Origin: Zarea fungicola
Taxonomy: Eukaryota; Ascomycota; Sordariomycetes; Hypocreales; Cordycipitaceae
DNA: 64,000 bases
Reading direction: 5' to 3'
Assembly (NCBI GenBank): GCA_900169235.1
Contig: FWCC01000245.1
Location: 1 to 64,000 of the forward strand
Below the pieces are notes generated by a model. It was not told the DNA's origin. It did no database searches and was given only the letters and a program-made list of their open reading frames with translations. Below are positions 36,502 to 48,925 of this stretch, piece by piece (position 1 is the stretch's first letter; each line of letters begins with the position of its first letter). The translations under genes were made by a program, and so were the position numbers.

Positions 36502-37047
36502 ATGGCGACCCCTTCGACGGCCACGCGAGGTGTCACACCGCAACAACCGCACCATCGATCTTCTGCATCTTCATCCAGCGGCTCAGAGTACCGCGCGTAC
36601 CAGACTACCACAGAAAGAAGCCGCCACTTCAGCAGCAGCAGCAACATCAGAAGTGGTGGCATCGAAACCAGCAGCACTGTCAGCGAGCGCCGAGGTAGCG
36701 GGGCGGGCACCCCCAGATTCCTCAGCCAATTCAAGAGCTGGCTCTCCGTCAGTGAGCCGTCGGCGCAGGCCATGAAGTCACAAAAGCGCGACGCGTTCAG
36801 AAAGCATGGTATTGATCCCAAGGATCCCGAGGCGGCTGCCAAGATGCACTTACCCTTGGGCACACTGCCCCGTGATGCGACGACGTCGACGTCCGGCCCG
36901 ACGCCAGAAAAGCGCCTCGCCAAGGAGAGGAGGAACAGACCGCAGTCGATCAAGCATGGGTCGGTGCAATCAGTGTCAAGCGGAGGGTCGTCGAATGCAC
37001 CTAGCGTTCCCGGTGAAATGAATCAGATTGCACCATGGATGAGCTAG
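36502..37047 (+). CDS. Uncharacterised small Ser-rich fungal protein, 181 residues
   Basis: I do not recognise this gene. It is a single ATG-started exon (MATPSTATRGVTPQQ). The first ~65 residues are Ser/Thr-rich and look disordered. A more ordered, well-composed core follows (about 72-130: RFLSQFKSWLSVSEPSAQAM, SQKRDAFRKHGIDPKDPEAA, MHLPLGTLP). A basic segment (KRLAKERRNRPQS) and the tail GEMNQIAPWMS end the protein. The core has the feel of a conserved family in moulds, but I can name none. It has no signal peptide, membrane helix or cysteine-rich motif. A Pro/Gly-punctuated disordered regulator or adaptor is possible. Confidence 0.7.
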   Translation: MATPSTATRGVTPQQPHHRSSASSSSGSEYRAYQTTTERSRHFSSSSNIRSGGIETSSTVSERRGSGAGTPRFLSQFKSWLSVSEPSAQAMKSQKRDAFRKHGIDPKDPEAAAKMHLPLGTLPRDATTSTSGPTPEKRLAKERRNRPQSIKHGSVQSVSSGGSSNAPSVPGEMNQIAPWMS

Positions 37048-38052
37048 GATGGAAATTGACTTTGCACGAGTAAGGGGTGATGTTTGACGGGAGTTTTCAT
37101 CATTTTTTGATGAATGCAACACAGTTGTTGCTTTTAGGCCGTTTTGCCATGCCACCAGACCAGCGGTCAATGTACATGTACTATTAATGGGTCGACAGCT
37201 TGTTCTCTCTCTCTCTTTCTCTTTTTTTTTTTTTTTGCGCTTCTTTTACTCAAGATACCCAGCCCATATTGGGGGTTCCACGATCAGCGATGCTAATACA
37301 TCTTTGTGCTTTCTTCTCAATGACACACGCTACTTAGGTATATGATTTACTTTTCGAGTTAACAAGGATGAAATGTTCGTATCTCTGTGCGACAGCATCA
37401 ATACTGCGTCCTGTAGTTCTACTACCATTATGTGAAAGCTTTTATTCCCAACTTACCGTAAACTATATTTGCCTTGGGCTTAATACCAATGCCCGCCCCT
37501 TCCCTGAGGCCAGGTGCGGCAACCAAATATATTGGCGCCCTTACTAACTAGGACTAGGCCAATTTCAACTCTGTCCCAACAACACATAGCGTCGGATTCG
37601 TAAATTGACGGCACTCATAAAGATTGAGAAATTTTGTTTATCTGATCCCGTTCCACAATTCTAATATGGTCTATTAATTCATGCACTCATCTAGGACAAT
37701 GTAACTTTTACTGGATCGCAGTCGAAACTGTGCCATAGGTATCTAAAGCCCAATGACGTCTACACTCGAGCCAGAGCCTGTTTCGGGCCACACCAAACGA
37801 TCAGCTAGCTGTAAGCAGGATAATGTAGCTTGGCCAGCTTTCAGACCACTCAACAGTAAGCGGCTCAGTTTTTCGAGAGCTATTCCCATCTCGACGATTT
37901 CCTCTTCCTTCAACATTTTCTGCATTTTACATGCTGTTGTAACCACTACAAGGTTGTAACTATCTGTATACATTAGCCCCGCTACGATTTGCGATCTACG
38001 ATCTACCACGAGGGCAGCGATACATTCACCACAGTACTTGATTTTCTTCAAC
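37048..38052. other. Intergenic region with pyrimidine tract
   Basis: About 1 kb lies between two plus-strand genes. A CT/T-run (37203-37237) probably belongs to the 3' end of the upstream gene. I see no gene. Confidence 0.55.
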
Positions 38053-39675
38053 ATGGCTCATTCAAGAAATCGGCCGAGGGCCGAAGACGGTGGTGACGAG
38101 AACAATATTGATGCCCCGCCGCCTGATGAGCACACGCGTCTGCTGCCAAGCCGCGTCGACTCGAGCCGCGGCATGCTCACACCTGACGATCCCGCCGTCA
38201 CACCCTACAACCTCTGGAGCATTCGCCTCTTACGTTATACGACTGTCCTCTTCACCATTATAACTTTTTTCTGGTGGGTATTGGTTCTGGTGTCTACCTT
38301 TGCCACGCCACCTGGCTTTCACATCCGCGGCAGCGGCTTCTACGCCTATGGTTTCTCTAGTCTGGCCCTGGCCAACATGCTCTTTACGCTTTTGTTCTTT
38401 GAAATTCCGTCTAGGCCGGTCAGGATACTTTCTCTCGTCATGGCTGTAAGTCGATACTCCCCATGAAGTCAACTGGCCCTGCTCGCTAACGTAAAAACGC
38501 AGTTTGTACTCGTGATAGACATGATCATCTTGTTGGCCGTGCAAAAGACTCGATACGAAGAGGGCTGGGTAGGCATCGTTAGTGTCATTTGGGCCCTAGT
38601 CCTGAGCCTTTGGACTATCTTGGTGGATAGGACCGTGCAATGGGGTAAAGCGGAGGAGGAGGAGCGTCTGACGGGCCGCGCCGAGACGCGCCGTACCCTG
38701 ACCGAATGGCTCGCCGTTCTGCTCTCCAGCGTCGGCTACGGCCTCATGGTTGTCGCCTCGGTGCTCATGGCTCTCACCATCATCATCCGTGCCCTCGATG
38801 CCAAGTTTGCGCCGCCGGGCCGCCTCTACTGGGTCGACGGCGGCAAGTACCGCATCCATGTCCACTGCCAGGGCAACGATACCGCCTACGACGGCTCCAG
38901 GCAGACGACGGTTCTATTTGAAGGTGGCGACCGCCCGGTCGAGGACGGCATCTGGCAACTCGCCAACGCGGCGCTGGACAATGGCTCCATTGGTCGCTAC
39001 TGCTTTGCCGATCGGCCGGGCATCGCCTGGTCCGACACAGCCCCGTCGCCGCTGTCTGCCGGTTTCGCCGTCGACGCTCTTAGCGAAGCCCTTGCGGCCG
39101 CCGGCGAACGCGGGCCGTGGGTGCTGGCCAGCTCGGGCATCGGGTCGCTGTACTCGCGCGTCTTTTCCTCACGCCACGGCCACGACGTGCAGGGCCTGGT
39201 CCTCATCGACCCGCTGCACGAGGACCTTTTGGGGCCCCTCGCCTCACCCACCCGTGGCTTCCTGCTCTGGCTACGCGGCATCGTCTCGCCCTTGGGGCTC
39301 GACCAGCTTCCTGGCGCCCTCTTCCGCGGACGCTCCAGCCAGGACCGCGTCTACGGGCGATCGGTGCAGCAAACGCCTAAGAACATCTTTGCCCGCTTAC
39401 AGGAGAATCTGGTGCTGAACTCATTTACGAAGGGCGACGTGGGTAGCAGTCGTCAAATTCAGGAGCGGGATGTCGAACTCGTTGTAATAAGCTCGGGAAA
39501 ACACATAAAGGAGGACCGTGCGTGGGAGAACAAGCAGCGGGATCTGACGTTGCTGACGGATAACCTGTTATATTGGGATATTGTTGACGAGGCACCGCCG
39601 CAGGTCTGGAGGACGGCGGCGGGACGGGACAAAATAGAGGCGAGGCTGAGACAGGTGCTGAGGAACAAGGCTTGA
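38053..39675 (+). CDS. Multi-span membrane protein with alpha/beta-hydrolase-like domain (DUF2417 type)
   Basis: Two exons (38053-38445, 38503-39675) give 521 residues. The first ~60 residues are hydrophilic, with an acidic DEHTRLLPS motif resembling a dileucine sorting signal. About five membrane helices follow, near residues 60-85, 95-118, 125-150, 157-180 and 215-245 (for example LFTIITFFWWVLVLVSTFA and VGYGLMVVASVLMALTIII). The C-terminal half resembles an alpha/beta-hydrolase: VLFEGGDRPVEDGIWQLA, then CFADRPGIAWSD, LASSGIGSLYSR and GLVLIDPLHEDLL. The expected GxSxG elbow reads ASSGIG, so catalysis is doubtful. The layout matches what I remember as the fungal DUF2417 family, sometimes labelled a mitochondrial integral membrane protein. 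The substrate and location are unknown. Confidence 0.82.
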
Positions 39676-42127
39676 TTATGATATATCTTTTGTTAGCAAC
39701 GAGCAGAATTGTTGTTTGCTGTGTTCTTGTTTTGAGACATTCTTCTTACTTGCCCTCTCGCTCTCTCTCCCGCTTAGTTCTGTTGGTGTTGGATAACACA
39801 AATGTGGCATCCAAAAATATACTCAGGAGCAGTTATCAGCAATGTATCAGTATCATAAACGCAGCAAAGACTAAAGACCATCGCTTCTATTATTTAGCTA
39901 CTTAAATTTACCGAAGTGGATCCCATACGGGAAAACAAAATGAACGGGCTTGACGTCGATCACTGGACTGATTCTTTGGGCAATGGGGCAGAAGCCTAGA
40001 GGCGTTCGCCGCTGGCCTATATTTAGCAGCAAAAGAAGGCGAATTGGGTGTGGTGCGAGGCTTGGCTTGCACTGACGTTACTTATATTGGCCGTATTCCC
40101 CCTCGACAAGACGAATAGAAATGGATCATGTTATTCAGCATTTATATTACAGTACGTTTGATAATTAGCCCGGCAACGTGGAATCCTACAGTGGGCGGTT
40201 CGCGGACTGCTGGACGCACCATGCGTGACGTCAACAGTGGTGGTGCTTCGGCGCTTTCTCTACAGCTGTTAGTGTGTTGCTTTTAGGGCGTTTGTTGTTG
40301 GCAAATGCATCGTGGCGGCAGGCACCGAAAAACTGTATTGATAATGAAGCGTCGGGGGCAAGGCGCGTGGAGCCAGCGGACAGAACCCACTGAAGCTAAA
40401 TTGCATGGACTTGACCATGCCTCAGGTAGTTAGGTACCTATATACTCTTGGTTAGATGTTTATAGGCTTTTGGGGCTGCTCCACGTTTTGAATATTTTTT
40501 ATGCGTCTATATGTTACTTTTATGTTGGTAGCAACTTGGATTTTCTACCTTTCTTAAGAGAGCTTGAAATAGCATCAGCCTCAAACCAGATGGATGGGTG
40601 TGTCTGGACGTGTAGCTCCGTACCGTGCCTTGGAAAGCCCTCGCATGTACAGTGAGTCCTTTGTACCTGTAACTGGGTATACCTACCTAGTTAGAGTCAA
40701 CCCGTATTCTCAACTGGTGCAGCCCTGTTTGGACAGCTCCGTGACTATAGGTACCTACTAAAGTAGATGGATTACTTTGGAGCATACACCCAATGTAGGT
40801 ATTGTTGGCCCAACCTCCCGCTGGAACAAAACAAACGCTTTGAGCACCTTCCATACCAGAACACAGCTTGAGAAGGTCGTACTGTAATTACAAGCCCCAA
40901 TTTAGCGTAGTGGGCCTATTGTCTCTTCTAAGTTGAAGGATGTTCTCACGACGCTACCGCGCTAATAGGTAAGGCACCTAGGTGTTTTGTACCGGCAATG
41001 CCAGCGCTACATGCGATAAACTAGGTAAACCTGTCGAATTTTGCCCAACAGTGGTCACTTTTCGACCAACTAACCTAGGATGGTTTGTGCAGCAAGTGTA
41101 TTCTGTTGGGCCCTTCTTTGGCTCTTTGCCGAAACGCTTTCGCTGGTGAGGCGTCAATTAAGCCCTATTTGCCCACATCGTAGGCAGTCTCGTACTCAGT
41201 AAATCTAAAGAAAAAAAAGTGCACTCCGTAAACCGCCCAAGTCTCTTGTGGTTGGTAATTTTAATAGCTTATTCTCAGCACCTCCAAGGCAGAGGCTGCA
41301 AGCCTTTGAGCCGGATATCCTCCCTGGGGAAGCCAAAAAAGCCCCGTCACTGAACAGAGGTACCAGGGTACCTAGCGTCCACTCAAGCATTGCGTGTCAA
41401 TACAAGGGTACCACCTATATACTATTGTACCTTACAGCGCCCTGCCAGCCCTCCAAGCTGCCCAACTTCGTCAATCAGCAGCTGGGAACCTCGAATTACT
41501 TGCCTGCAGGCCACCACAGTAACCACTCTTCCACCCCCCTCATCCTCCTCCTTCTCCTCCTCAGGCTTGATCCCTCATCCCCATACTTTACATGCTTCAA
41601 TCTTGCGTCTGTGTGCATCGCGGCACTCTAATTCAACCACCTTTTCTCCTCGACAACAATCTAGGCACCACCATCTCTGCCACCGACGCCTCGAGCGCCG
41701 CCGCCTTCACTTCCAATACCCGCGTTTCTTGCTGCTTCCCTTCGTCACGCGAACCTGCAATGCTCGCTGGAGTTTCAACGCCTTTTTTTCTTCTCTCTTT
41801 ATAAAGTTACGAATTTCCCTGACCCAGCAAGAAAATCTCCTTCCGATTACATCTCCCACCACATGCTACATACTCGACATCTGCAATTGGCATTTTATAC
41901 TCAGCAACTTCCGACTCCTTCGAATCAGCGGCCCCAGCCGAGCAGATGCAGACCGCTTCGTCACTGACCCCTCTCCGCAACAATCTCGAACCACTCTCGC
42001 GCTGAACTGCCGAGGATATAGAGGGATCGGGAACACGACGGGTCTATCCTTTCCTTTCCTTTCCTTTTTCTTTCATCATAGCTACCGCTGCGCTTGGCGT
42101 GGCGCCTATTAATTACGCTCTGCTTGG
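39676..42127. other. Gene-poor stretch and probable long 5' leader of the LRG1-like gene
   Basis: I see no gene in these 2.45 kb. TAGGTACCTA-like palindromes recur at 40430, 40749 and near 41365. From about 41430 the sequence turns C/T-rich, including tandem TTTCC units at 42048-42070 just before the LRG1-like ATG. This suggests a promoter or long 5' untranslated leader. The long frame at 41390-42112 starts with a non-ATG codon and is of low complexity. Confidence 0.55.
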
Positions 42128-45100
42128 ATGCCAGGCACCATGGCATCCGATTCCGTCAACGGGCATCCGGCCGATCTAACCCATGCCGACAGTCACCCTC
42201 CCTCTGAGACTGGTGACAAGTCCTGGCAGTCCACTGGCCGACAGACTCCCGATAGCACCCACAAGTTGAGGCTCACGAACTCCAATCCTGGTCCAGGATC
42301 GTTGCCCACCAACGCCGCCTGGTCCGATGAACTGCCTCGCAAGAGCGCCGAGAGAAATCGATCGCGACAGAGGAGCGGCCGCTCTGCCAGCGGCCAAGTG
42401 CGTACGTGCAAAAAATGTGGCGAGCAGCTTACCGGTCAATTTGTCCGTGCCCTGGATGGCACTTTCCACCTCGACTGCTTCAAGTGCAGAGTACGTTGTT
42501 CCTCGCCCCCACCTTGAATTTGTGCACGTTTGGACCATGTCCTGCTGCCCACAGCTTCTCTATGTTCGTCATTCCACTAACCATGTTTCTGTATAAAGGA
42601 CTGTGGCGAGATTGTAGCTTCTAAATTCTTCCCAGCCGATGACGAGAACGGCGAGGGCCAATATCCCCTCTGCGAAACGGACTACTTTAGACGGCTCGGC
42701 CTCCTTTGCTATCAATGCGGCGGTGCTCTGCGTGGTTCATACATAACAGCTTTGGACCGCAAATATCACGTCGACCACTTTACCTGCTCCATGTGTGACA
42801 CCATTTTTGGTGCCCAAGACAGCTACTACGAACATGACGGCAACGTGTACTGTCATTACCACTACTCGACAAGATTTGCGCAACGATGCAATGGCTGCCA
42901 GACTGCCATTCTCAAACAGTTTGTTGAAATATTCCGCAATGGCCAGAACCAACACTGGCATCCAGAATGCTACATGATTCACAAATTCTGGAACGTCCGC
43001 CTTGGCCAGGCATCAGACGATGGCCAGCCGTCACTTGACGTGGCCGATCCCGCAGAACGACAGTTGATTCGCGTCGATGAAGAGCGCATGGAAGACAAGG
43101 TGTACCGTATATGGAGTGTATTGTCGACGTTTGAGGAATCGTCTGCAGCTTGCATCTCAGATATGCTTCTACATGTCAGTAATGGCTCATATGTCGATGG
43201 TGTTCTCGTCGCTAGGCGTTTCATCTTTCATGTCGAGGTTCTCTTCCGTTCAGCAGATCGATTAGATCAAGTTATTTCACAGCATTCAGAAAAGAGTAAG
43301 TCTTCCGCGACTCCGCGAGGCAGATTATTGGCCATTCACTAACAAGCACAGGCATGTCATATGGACGTGAAGCAAAGTTGTTATGCAAAAAGATTGTATC
43401 TTTTTTTTCTATGCTCTCCAAGACACAAGACGCCGACGCGCGCAAACTCGGCGTTACTCAAGAACTCCTCTCACTTGTCACTGGATTGGCACATTACCTT
43501 AAACTGTTGATTCGCATCTGCTTACAAGGGGCACTACGACTCGAACGTGAGACCAAAAATAGTGATGGTCTTCACCAGTTTCTCGACGACCTTAACGACT
43601 TTGAATCATTCAAAACTGAAGATGGCACTCTGAATGTAAGCGGGGTTGATGCTCACCTCGCGGCTAAAGACTCAGATCACTGCCCTATTTGCAGGCGATC
43701 TGTGGAGGATGAGTGTGCAACAAGTGGCGAATTTAGGTGGCATTTAACCTGTCTACGATGCTCCCGATGTGGCCGAGAGTTTGGCCGCTCGCTGGGTGAG
43801 GCTACATTTACGGCATTTGACCGCAAGATCACATGTACAAACTGTGTACAGCCGAATCAGCTAGAGGCGCCTATGTCGCTAGATTATGTTTCGAAACTGC
43901 AGCAATATGTGTTTCTTCTGAAGGTCGCTCTGGCCCGGCTGCTTGCAATATTACGAGACAATGGCACGATACCGTACCCTACCGGCGACAAGTCGTTGAA
44001 CGGTCTTGGACCTGAGCGACCCGGTCTCGCTACTGACAATAGATCCAAATCTTACGCAGCGGGAGATAAGGAACACCATCGGGAGTCGACGTATGAGAAT
44101 ACGCTAAACGAGGTCCGCCGGCTTAGGAGCACGCGTCTCGATCGCCATCTTTCGTCGAGCGTCAGACAGGCTCGCACTTCCAGGGTCATGGACGCTGATG
44201 GACGGGGCCCACGTGCCGAATCGCCTGCCGCTGGAGATAGTTATCACGCTCATCAAAACTCTACGGATCTAATGTTTGGTCAAAACGACGCAATTACTCT
44301 CGACGACATTCCCCGTATTGTGGCAGTTGAGCAATCAAAGGAACAGCACCAGAGAGAATTGGCCCAGGAACAGCGTCGACCTGCCATGACAGAAACCGGC
44401 ATTGGTACACGTCATCAGCGAGCTCTGTCGGCGGGCCAGAATCAGGATGTGCGAGCTCCTGATCCGCTGCAAACAAGGAATGCACGGAAGTTCTTCCCAG
44501 AGCTATCCGCGTTAGAATATTTTAACGTGCGACATTTGGCTGTTCTTACCATGCAGCCTATGCTCGAGTCGGAATTTACCATTGACGAGTTGCTAGCGTT
44601 TATTGAGTCAAGAAAACAAGCAACCTTCTGGAAGAACTTGGGCAAGGCATTCAAGAATGACAAGAGCAGAAATGTCAAGAAGAAGGGCGTCTTTGGAGTT
44701 CAACTTGAGGTGATTATCGAGCGTGATGGTGCTGAATCGACTGATGGCGTCGGACCAGGCACATTACGCATTCCTGCCATTATTGACGACATCATCTCTT
44801 CGATGCGTCAAATGGATCTCTCAGTTGAAGGTGTTTTCCGAAAGAATGGCAACATTAAGAAGCAGCAAGAACTTGTTGACCGTGTCAACAATGAAGGCTG
44901 CGACCAGATTAACTTTATGGAGCAGCCCGTCATCCAGCTCGCCGCTGTTCTGAAGCGGTACCTTCGCGATCTCCCGGATCCGCTCATGACGCACAAGCTC
45001 TATCCCTTGTGGATTAGCGCCGCCAAGATTCCTGATATGGCTCACCGAAAGCAGTGCCTGCACCTAGTATGCTGTTTACTGCCCAAGAGCCACCGCGACT

Positions 45101-45756
45101 GTCTCGAGATTGTGTTTACGTTTCTCAAATGGGCTGGCACCTTTCACCAACTGGACGAGGAGGTGGGTTCGAAGATGGACGTCCGCAATCTGGCAACAGT
45201 TATCGCGCCGAATATCCTGACGAACGCCGCCAAGGCTCCAGCGCTGGACAGCGAGGCCATTTATGTGATTGACGCTGTTGAGATTCTGATTGCCAACATT
45301 GAAGAGATGTGCCAGGTTCCGGATGACTTGCAGACTTTGCTCAATGACCCGTACCTCTTTAGCAGCAGCACGGAAATTACAACTAAGGAGATTCTGAAAC
45401 GGTTCCAGGACCGCCGCGGCCAGGTTCCCGCGGCGCATGATATTACAGAAGTCTACAATCGCCCAGATCTCTCAAGCCGCTCGCCTCCCAAGCGTGTCGA
45501 AACCGATCCGTCAGTATGGCAAGGGGAGCGAACAGTGCGCCCTGTTCAGGATGTACCAGCTCCATATGCTCACTCTAGCCAAGGGACACCACCGCAGAGG
45601 TGGAAGAACCCAGATGATCAGCCATCGCCATATAATCATAACCACTATAACCGTTCTGAGGGCCACTTGACACAGACGGAGCATAACCCACGCGAGTGGC
45701 GAAACTCTGGTTGGGGGCAGCAACCTGGTGGACTCGGTGTTGGAAATAACTCTTGA
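42128..45756 (+). CDS. LRG1: LIM-domain Rho GTPase-activating protein (Lrg1 type)
   Basis: Proteins of this type switch off Rho1 and so control glucan synthesis, polarity and hyphal fusion. Three exons (42128-42490, 42599-43295, 43352-45756) give 1154 residues. Zinc-binding LIM domains are visible near residues 93-150 (CKKCGEQLTGQFVRAL, HLDCFKCRDCGE), 158-210 (CYQCGGALRGSY, HYHY) and 217-250. A fourth lies at 464-518 (CPICRRSVEDE, LRCSRCGREFG). The RhoGAP domain spans about 800-1000 (FGVQLEVII, VEGVFRKNGNIKK, LAAVLKRYLRDLPDPL, NLATVIAPNILTN). The arginine finger is the Arg of GVFRKNG, near 849. The region 525-740 is low complexity and charged. LIM domains plus a RhoGAP domain in this order is diagnostic of Lrg1. 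An ATG at 42140 (MASDSVNG) is an alternative start. Confidence 0.95.
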
Positions 45757-47490
45757 GAGGGCCTTCTGAGTGGGGATTTGACCCATGGAAAGTAAAACAT
45801 GGTTTTCAAGCGTTTTGAATTTGGTTTTCTTCTTTTCCAACACGTGACAAAATCCGGTATACCTTCTAGGCATTATTTAGGCTGCAAAAGGGAGCGGAAT
45901 TTGAAACTTGCATTGCCCTGGCGTTTTATTGCATACTCAAATGGCAGGCAAAGATAAATCTCTATTTGATTTGAATCGGAAGGCAGGCGGGGTTCACATA
46001 CCTGAATAACAAATGAAACAAAACGGGATAACATTATTGCGGAGTTTTTTTTTTTTTTTTGCCGAACTGTTGAATTGCTTTGTTGGCTTTCGTTTCTTGT
46101 TTGGAAGGCTTTTTTGGTTGTATATCGGTGTTTTTGACGGTGTTTAACGAGGTGAAAAGATGGAATGGCGTGTGGAACAGTTTAGTCGGTCAGATATCAA
46201 AGCCAAGAAATGAGTATGAAATAGAAAATACACCGTAATTTGAGAGTGAAAGGAGCTTCTTGTTAAATGAAAATAGAATCTAGACCGACAATGACTTCTC
46301 TAAGGATAAGTAAGCATGGGCGATTGCGATGGAGATCTGAGTAAAACTACGCGAAGAATACGGCCATTATTCTGTGATGTATTTGCATGCTGCTTAGCTC
46401 TGTATCCGGGTAATCCTTAAAAGAGAGTCAAGGCCTCGGTTTCTTCAACAGACGGCAAAATCGGGTTTACATACTCCAGCTCATGGCACATTTAGCTCGT
46501 GGTTGATTGAGGTGAACCCAAGCTAGATACGTAGTAAGGGATTTATATGTCAGTTTATCAGGGTGACTTTAGGGCCTTACCTGGGATCTGATTCTGCTCT
46601 AGAATTAAAATAAATAGTCTAGGCTTATTTTAAATGGTGGCGCGTGTTCAATATCGACCGCATCATGTTTTCAGCAGCCTGATTTTCTCTTTTCATGACG
46701 TTTTGTTGCTTGTTTTATAGTTACTTCGCATTATGCTTCCAGAATTAATTGGCATCATGTTTGGCTGTAATGATATACGACATGGATCTGTCAAAAGACC
46801 CAGGCTACAGTGCGAGGAACCTGGAGTTCAACTCACTGCGTGTGAACCGGCATGTAGACACCGCCGGATAATTAATAAGAAGTTTATCAACAGGGAAACC
46901 CAGGCTGATACTACACAGTGAAACGTAGGCAATGAGCACAGCTTACTCCAATCCGACAGTCTACTTGCCCGCATGGTGGCAAATCATCCAACCAAAATAA
47001 CATATATACTTTTAAACCGTTCACCTTATAAATCAATGATTCCCAATCGCAAGAAGATTTATCAAATAGATAAAAGTCCTGAACTCATTGAAGGCCGAAC
47101 GAACCCTGCAAACTACAAGTAACCTGCTGGTGGCTGTGTGTGCTCCACAGCTCCGTGGCGGGGAGCCGTTTCCGTCATCGCCCCGCCCCGCTACTGCCTG
47201 GCTTCCTCGTTCATAACCACTTGCTAAAACAACCAAAAACAATACAAGCCTTATTACTCTGGCAAATACAACTCATCCAAAATACATCGCTCACATAATA
47301 TTGTATCACGAGCCAAAGTGACAACTTCCACACCGACCAGCGCAATAACTACCACCTGCGCGCCTTTGCGAACGGCCCCAAAAGCCCCTGTAGAGTGTTG
47401 CCTCACCCGACCCCTCCACAAGCTCTCAGCGAAGCCGCTGCTGCGCACACTGGCCAAAAACTACCCAAGGCCGAAAAGAAAAAACCGACC
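45757..47490. other. Intergenic region between LRG1 and the 306-aa gene
   Basis: I see no gene in these 1.7 kb. There is a T-run at 46048-46061. A stretch near 47395-47490 is in frame with the next gene but lacks an ATG. Confidence 0.55.
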
Positions 47491-48411
47491 ATGCCTGCCC
47501 TCACGATATCAACGAATACAAATACTCCTACCGCAATAATAAACCCAGCAGCTAGCACAGCAGCGACAACCTCGAAATCGCGCTCAGGGTCCCCGACAAC
47601 CGGTCCCCCCATGTCGCCCATCACGCCACCCTTGAACCCCAAGCTCCTCCCCGGCGATGGCACCACATCTTCACAACAACAAGCACAGCAGCCATCACAA
47701 CCGCAGCAGCCCTCCTCACAACCGCAGCAGCCATCGCAGACGCAGCAGCGCCAAGGCTTCACACACACCACCCAAGAAACACCTACAACACTGCCGCTCG
47801 CTCCAGGACCTGAACCCATCGACTTTGACACCAACCCCGACACCATTGCGCTCAAGTCCGCCATTACTGTGCTTCAACTGCAGCGCCAGCGTGCAACTGC
47901 AGATATTCAGCGTCTGAGCCGTGCAAAGGAGGAGGCCGTGGGTGATCCCGAGGCTTTTATCCAAGACCTCGTCGCAGGCAAAGTCAACAGCAGCGATCCT
48001 CGAAGAACAAACACGACAACCACGAATATAGGCCTCTCCGACGAGGAGGAGGAGGAGGAGCAGCAGGAGGACGAGGAGGGCAAAGAAACAGAAGGCAAGA
48101 CCATAATAAGACAGAAGCAGCGAGGTAGAGAATGGGTGACGCTGCCGAAACCGCAGGACGTCGTGAGATGCCCGCCCATCAACTGGTCACAGTACGCCGT
48201 CGTTGGGGACTCGCTCGACAAGCTGCACGCTGAGCAGGTGTCCCGTCCCACCCAAGGAACACCTGCGGCATACATTCCTGGCCACGCGGGTATGTATGAG
48301 TTTAGAGCGGGTGATGGCCGGCAGGAAGCCTATAAGGGTATCGCAGTGCCCTATAATCCGGTCAAGGACAGGGTGGATAGGAAGAGCACGAGTAAGGCGA
48401 GAAGGTCATGA
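47491..48411 (+). CDS. Uncharacterised fungal protein with Gln/Pro repeats, 306 residues
   Basis: I do not recognise this gene. It is a single exon from the ATG at 47491 (MPALTISTNTNTPTA). Residues ~1-110 are Ser/Thr/Pro-rich with a Gln/Pro repeat (QPSQPQQPSSQPQQPSQ). A helical segment follows (about 118-165, DTIALKSAITVLQLQRQRAT, then DIQRLSRAKEEAV). Next is an acidic run (about 183-205, EEEEEEQQEDEEGKE). The C-terminal block looks conserved: EWVTLPKPQDVVRCPPINWS, QYAVVGDSLDKLHAEQ, RPTQGTPAAYIPG, then VPYNPVKDRV. The composition suggests a nuclear, chromatin- or transcription-linked role, but no domain supports that claim. The gene converges on the double-UBC gene. Confidence 0.75.
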   Translation: MPALTISTNTNTPTAIINPAASTAATTSKSRSGSPTTGPPMSPITPPLNPKLLPGDGTTSSQQQAQQPSQPQQPSSQPQQPSQTQQRQGFTHTTQETPTTLPLAPGPEPIDFDTNPDTIALKSAITVLQLQRQRATADIQRLSRAKEEAVGDPEAFIQDLVAGKVNSSDPRRTNTTTTNIGLSDEEEEEEQQEDEEGKETEGKTIIRQKQRGREWVTLPKPQDVVRCPPINWSQYAVVGDSLDKLHAEQVSRPTQGTPAAYIPGHAGMYEFRAGDGRQEAYKGIAVPYNPVKDRVDRKSTSKARRS

Positions 48412-48925
48412 CTTTTTTATGTACGGGTTTCGTGCTTTTCTTCTACTATTGTTGCGAAGCTTGAATTTCGCAAGATGATATGTTTCTTTGTGCCCTTTTT
48501 GGCATGGGCATCGGCGTTTTTCGGGCCTAGCGAGGTACAAACCTAAGGGCATTATCTCACGAAATAGAAAATTTGTCTTGTCTCCTATCTAAGTAAAACA
48601 AAACGCCAATGTGTATTGATTCTCTGCTGGAATAAGTAGTTCCAAGTTCATATGTGCCCTTTGCGTGCCCTCTTTAACCCCGGAGGATAAAAAAACAGGC
48701 GTACACCACCGCCTGTCAGTCTCAGAAGAGAAATCCGGGTTGCTTGCTCTCAATCTGCTAATCTTTGTGCACCCTAATAGACAGAAAAAGACAAAAACAT
48801 ATCAAGACAGCCGAAATATGAAGCCACTGCATCCGCATCACCCTGCTGTATCGTATTATGCTACTTGAATATTGGTACAGTAGGTGCTAAGTTCCTTCGC
48901 AGATATGAAGACTTCTAGAGCAAAT
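48412..48925. other. Convergent 3' region
   Basis: These 514 bases lie between the 306-aa gene and the double-UBC gene, which converge. I see no gene. Confidence 0.55.

Noticed and set aside
41390..42112. 240-codon frame upstream of LRG1
   Set aside because: It has a non-ATG start and is Ser/Pro/Leu-rich with no motif. It is better explained as C/T-rich leader sequence.
46975..46983. Exact match to the yeast proteasome control element GGTGGCAAA
   Set aside because: It is not upstream of a proteasome gene, and one chance match of a 9-mer is expected in roughly every two windows of this size.
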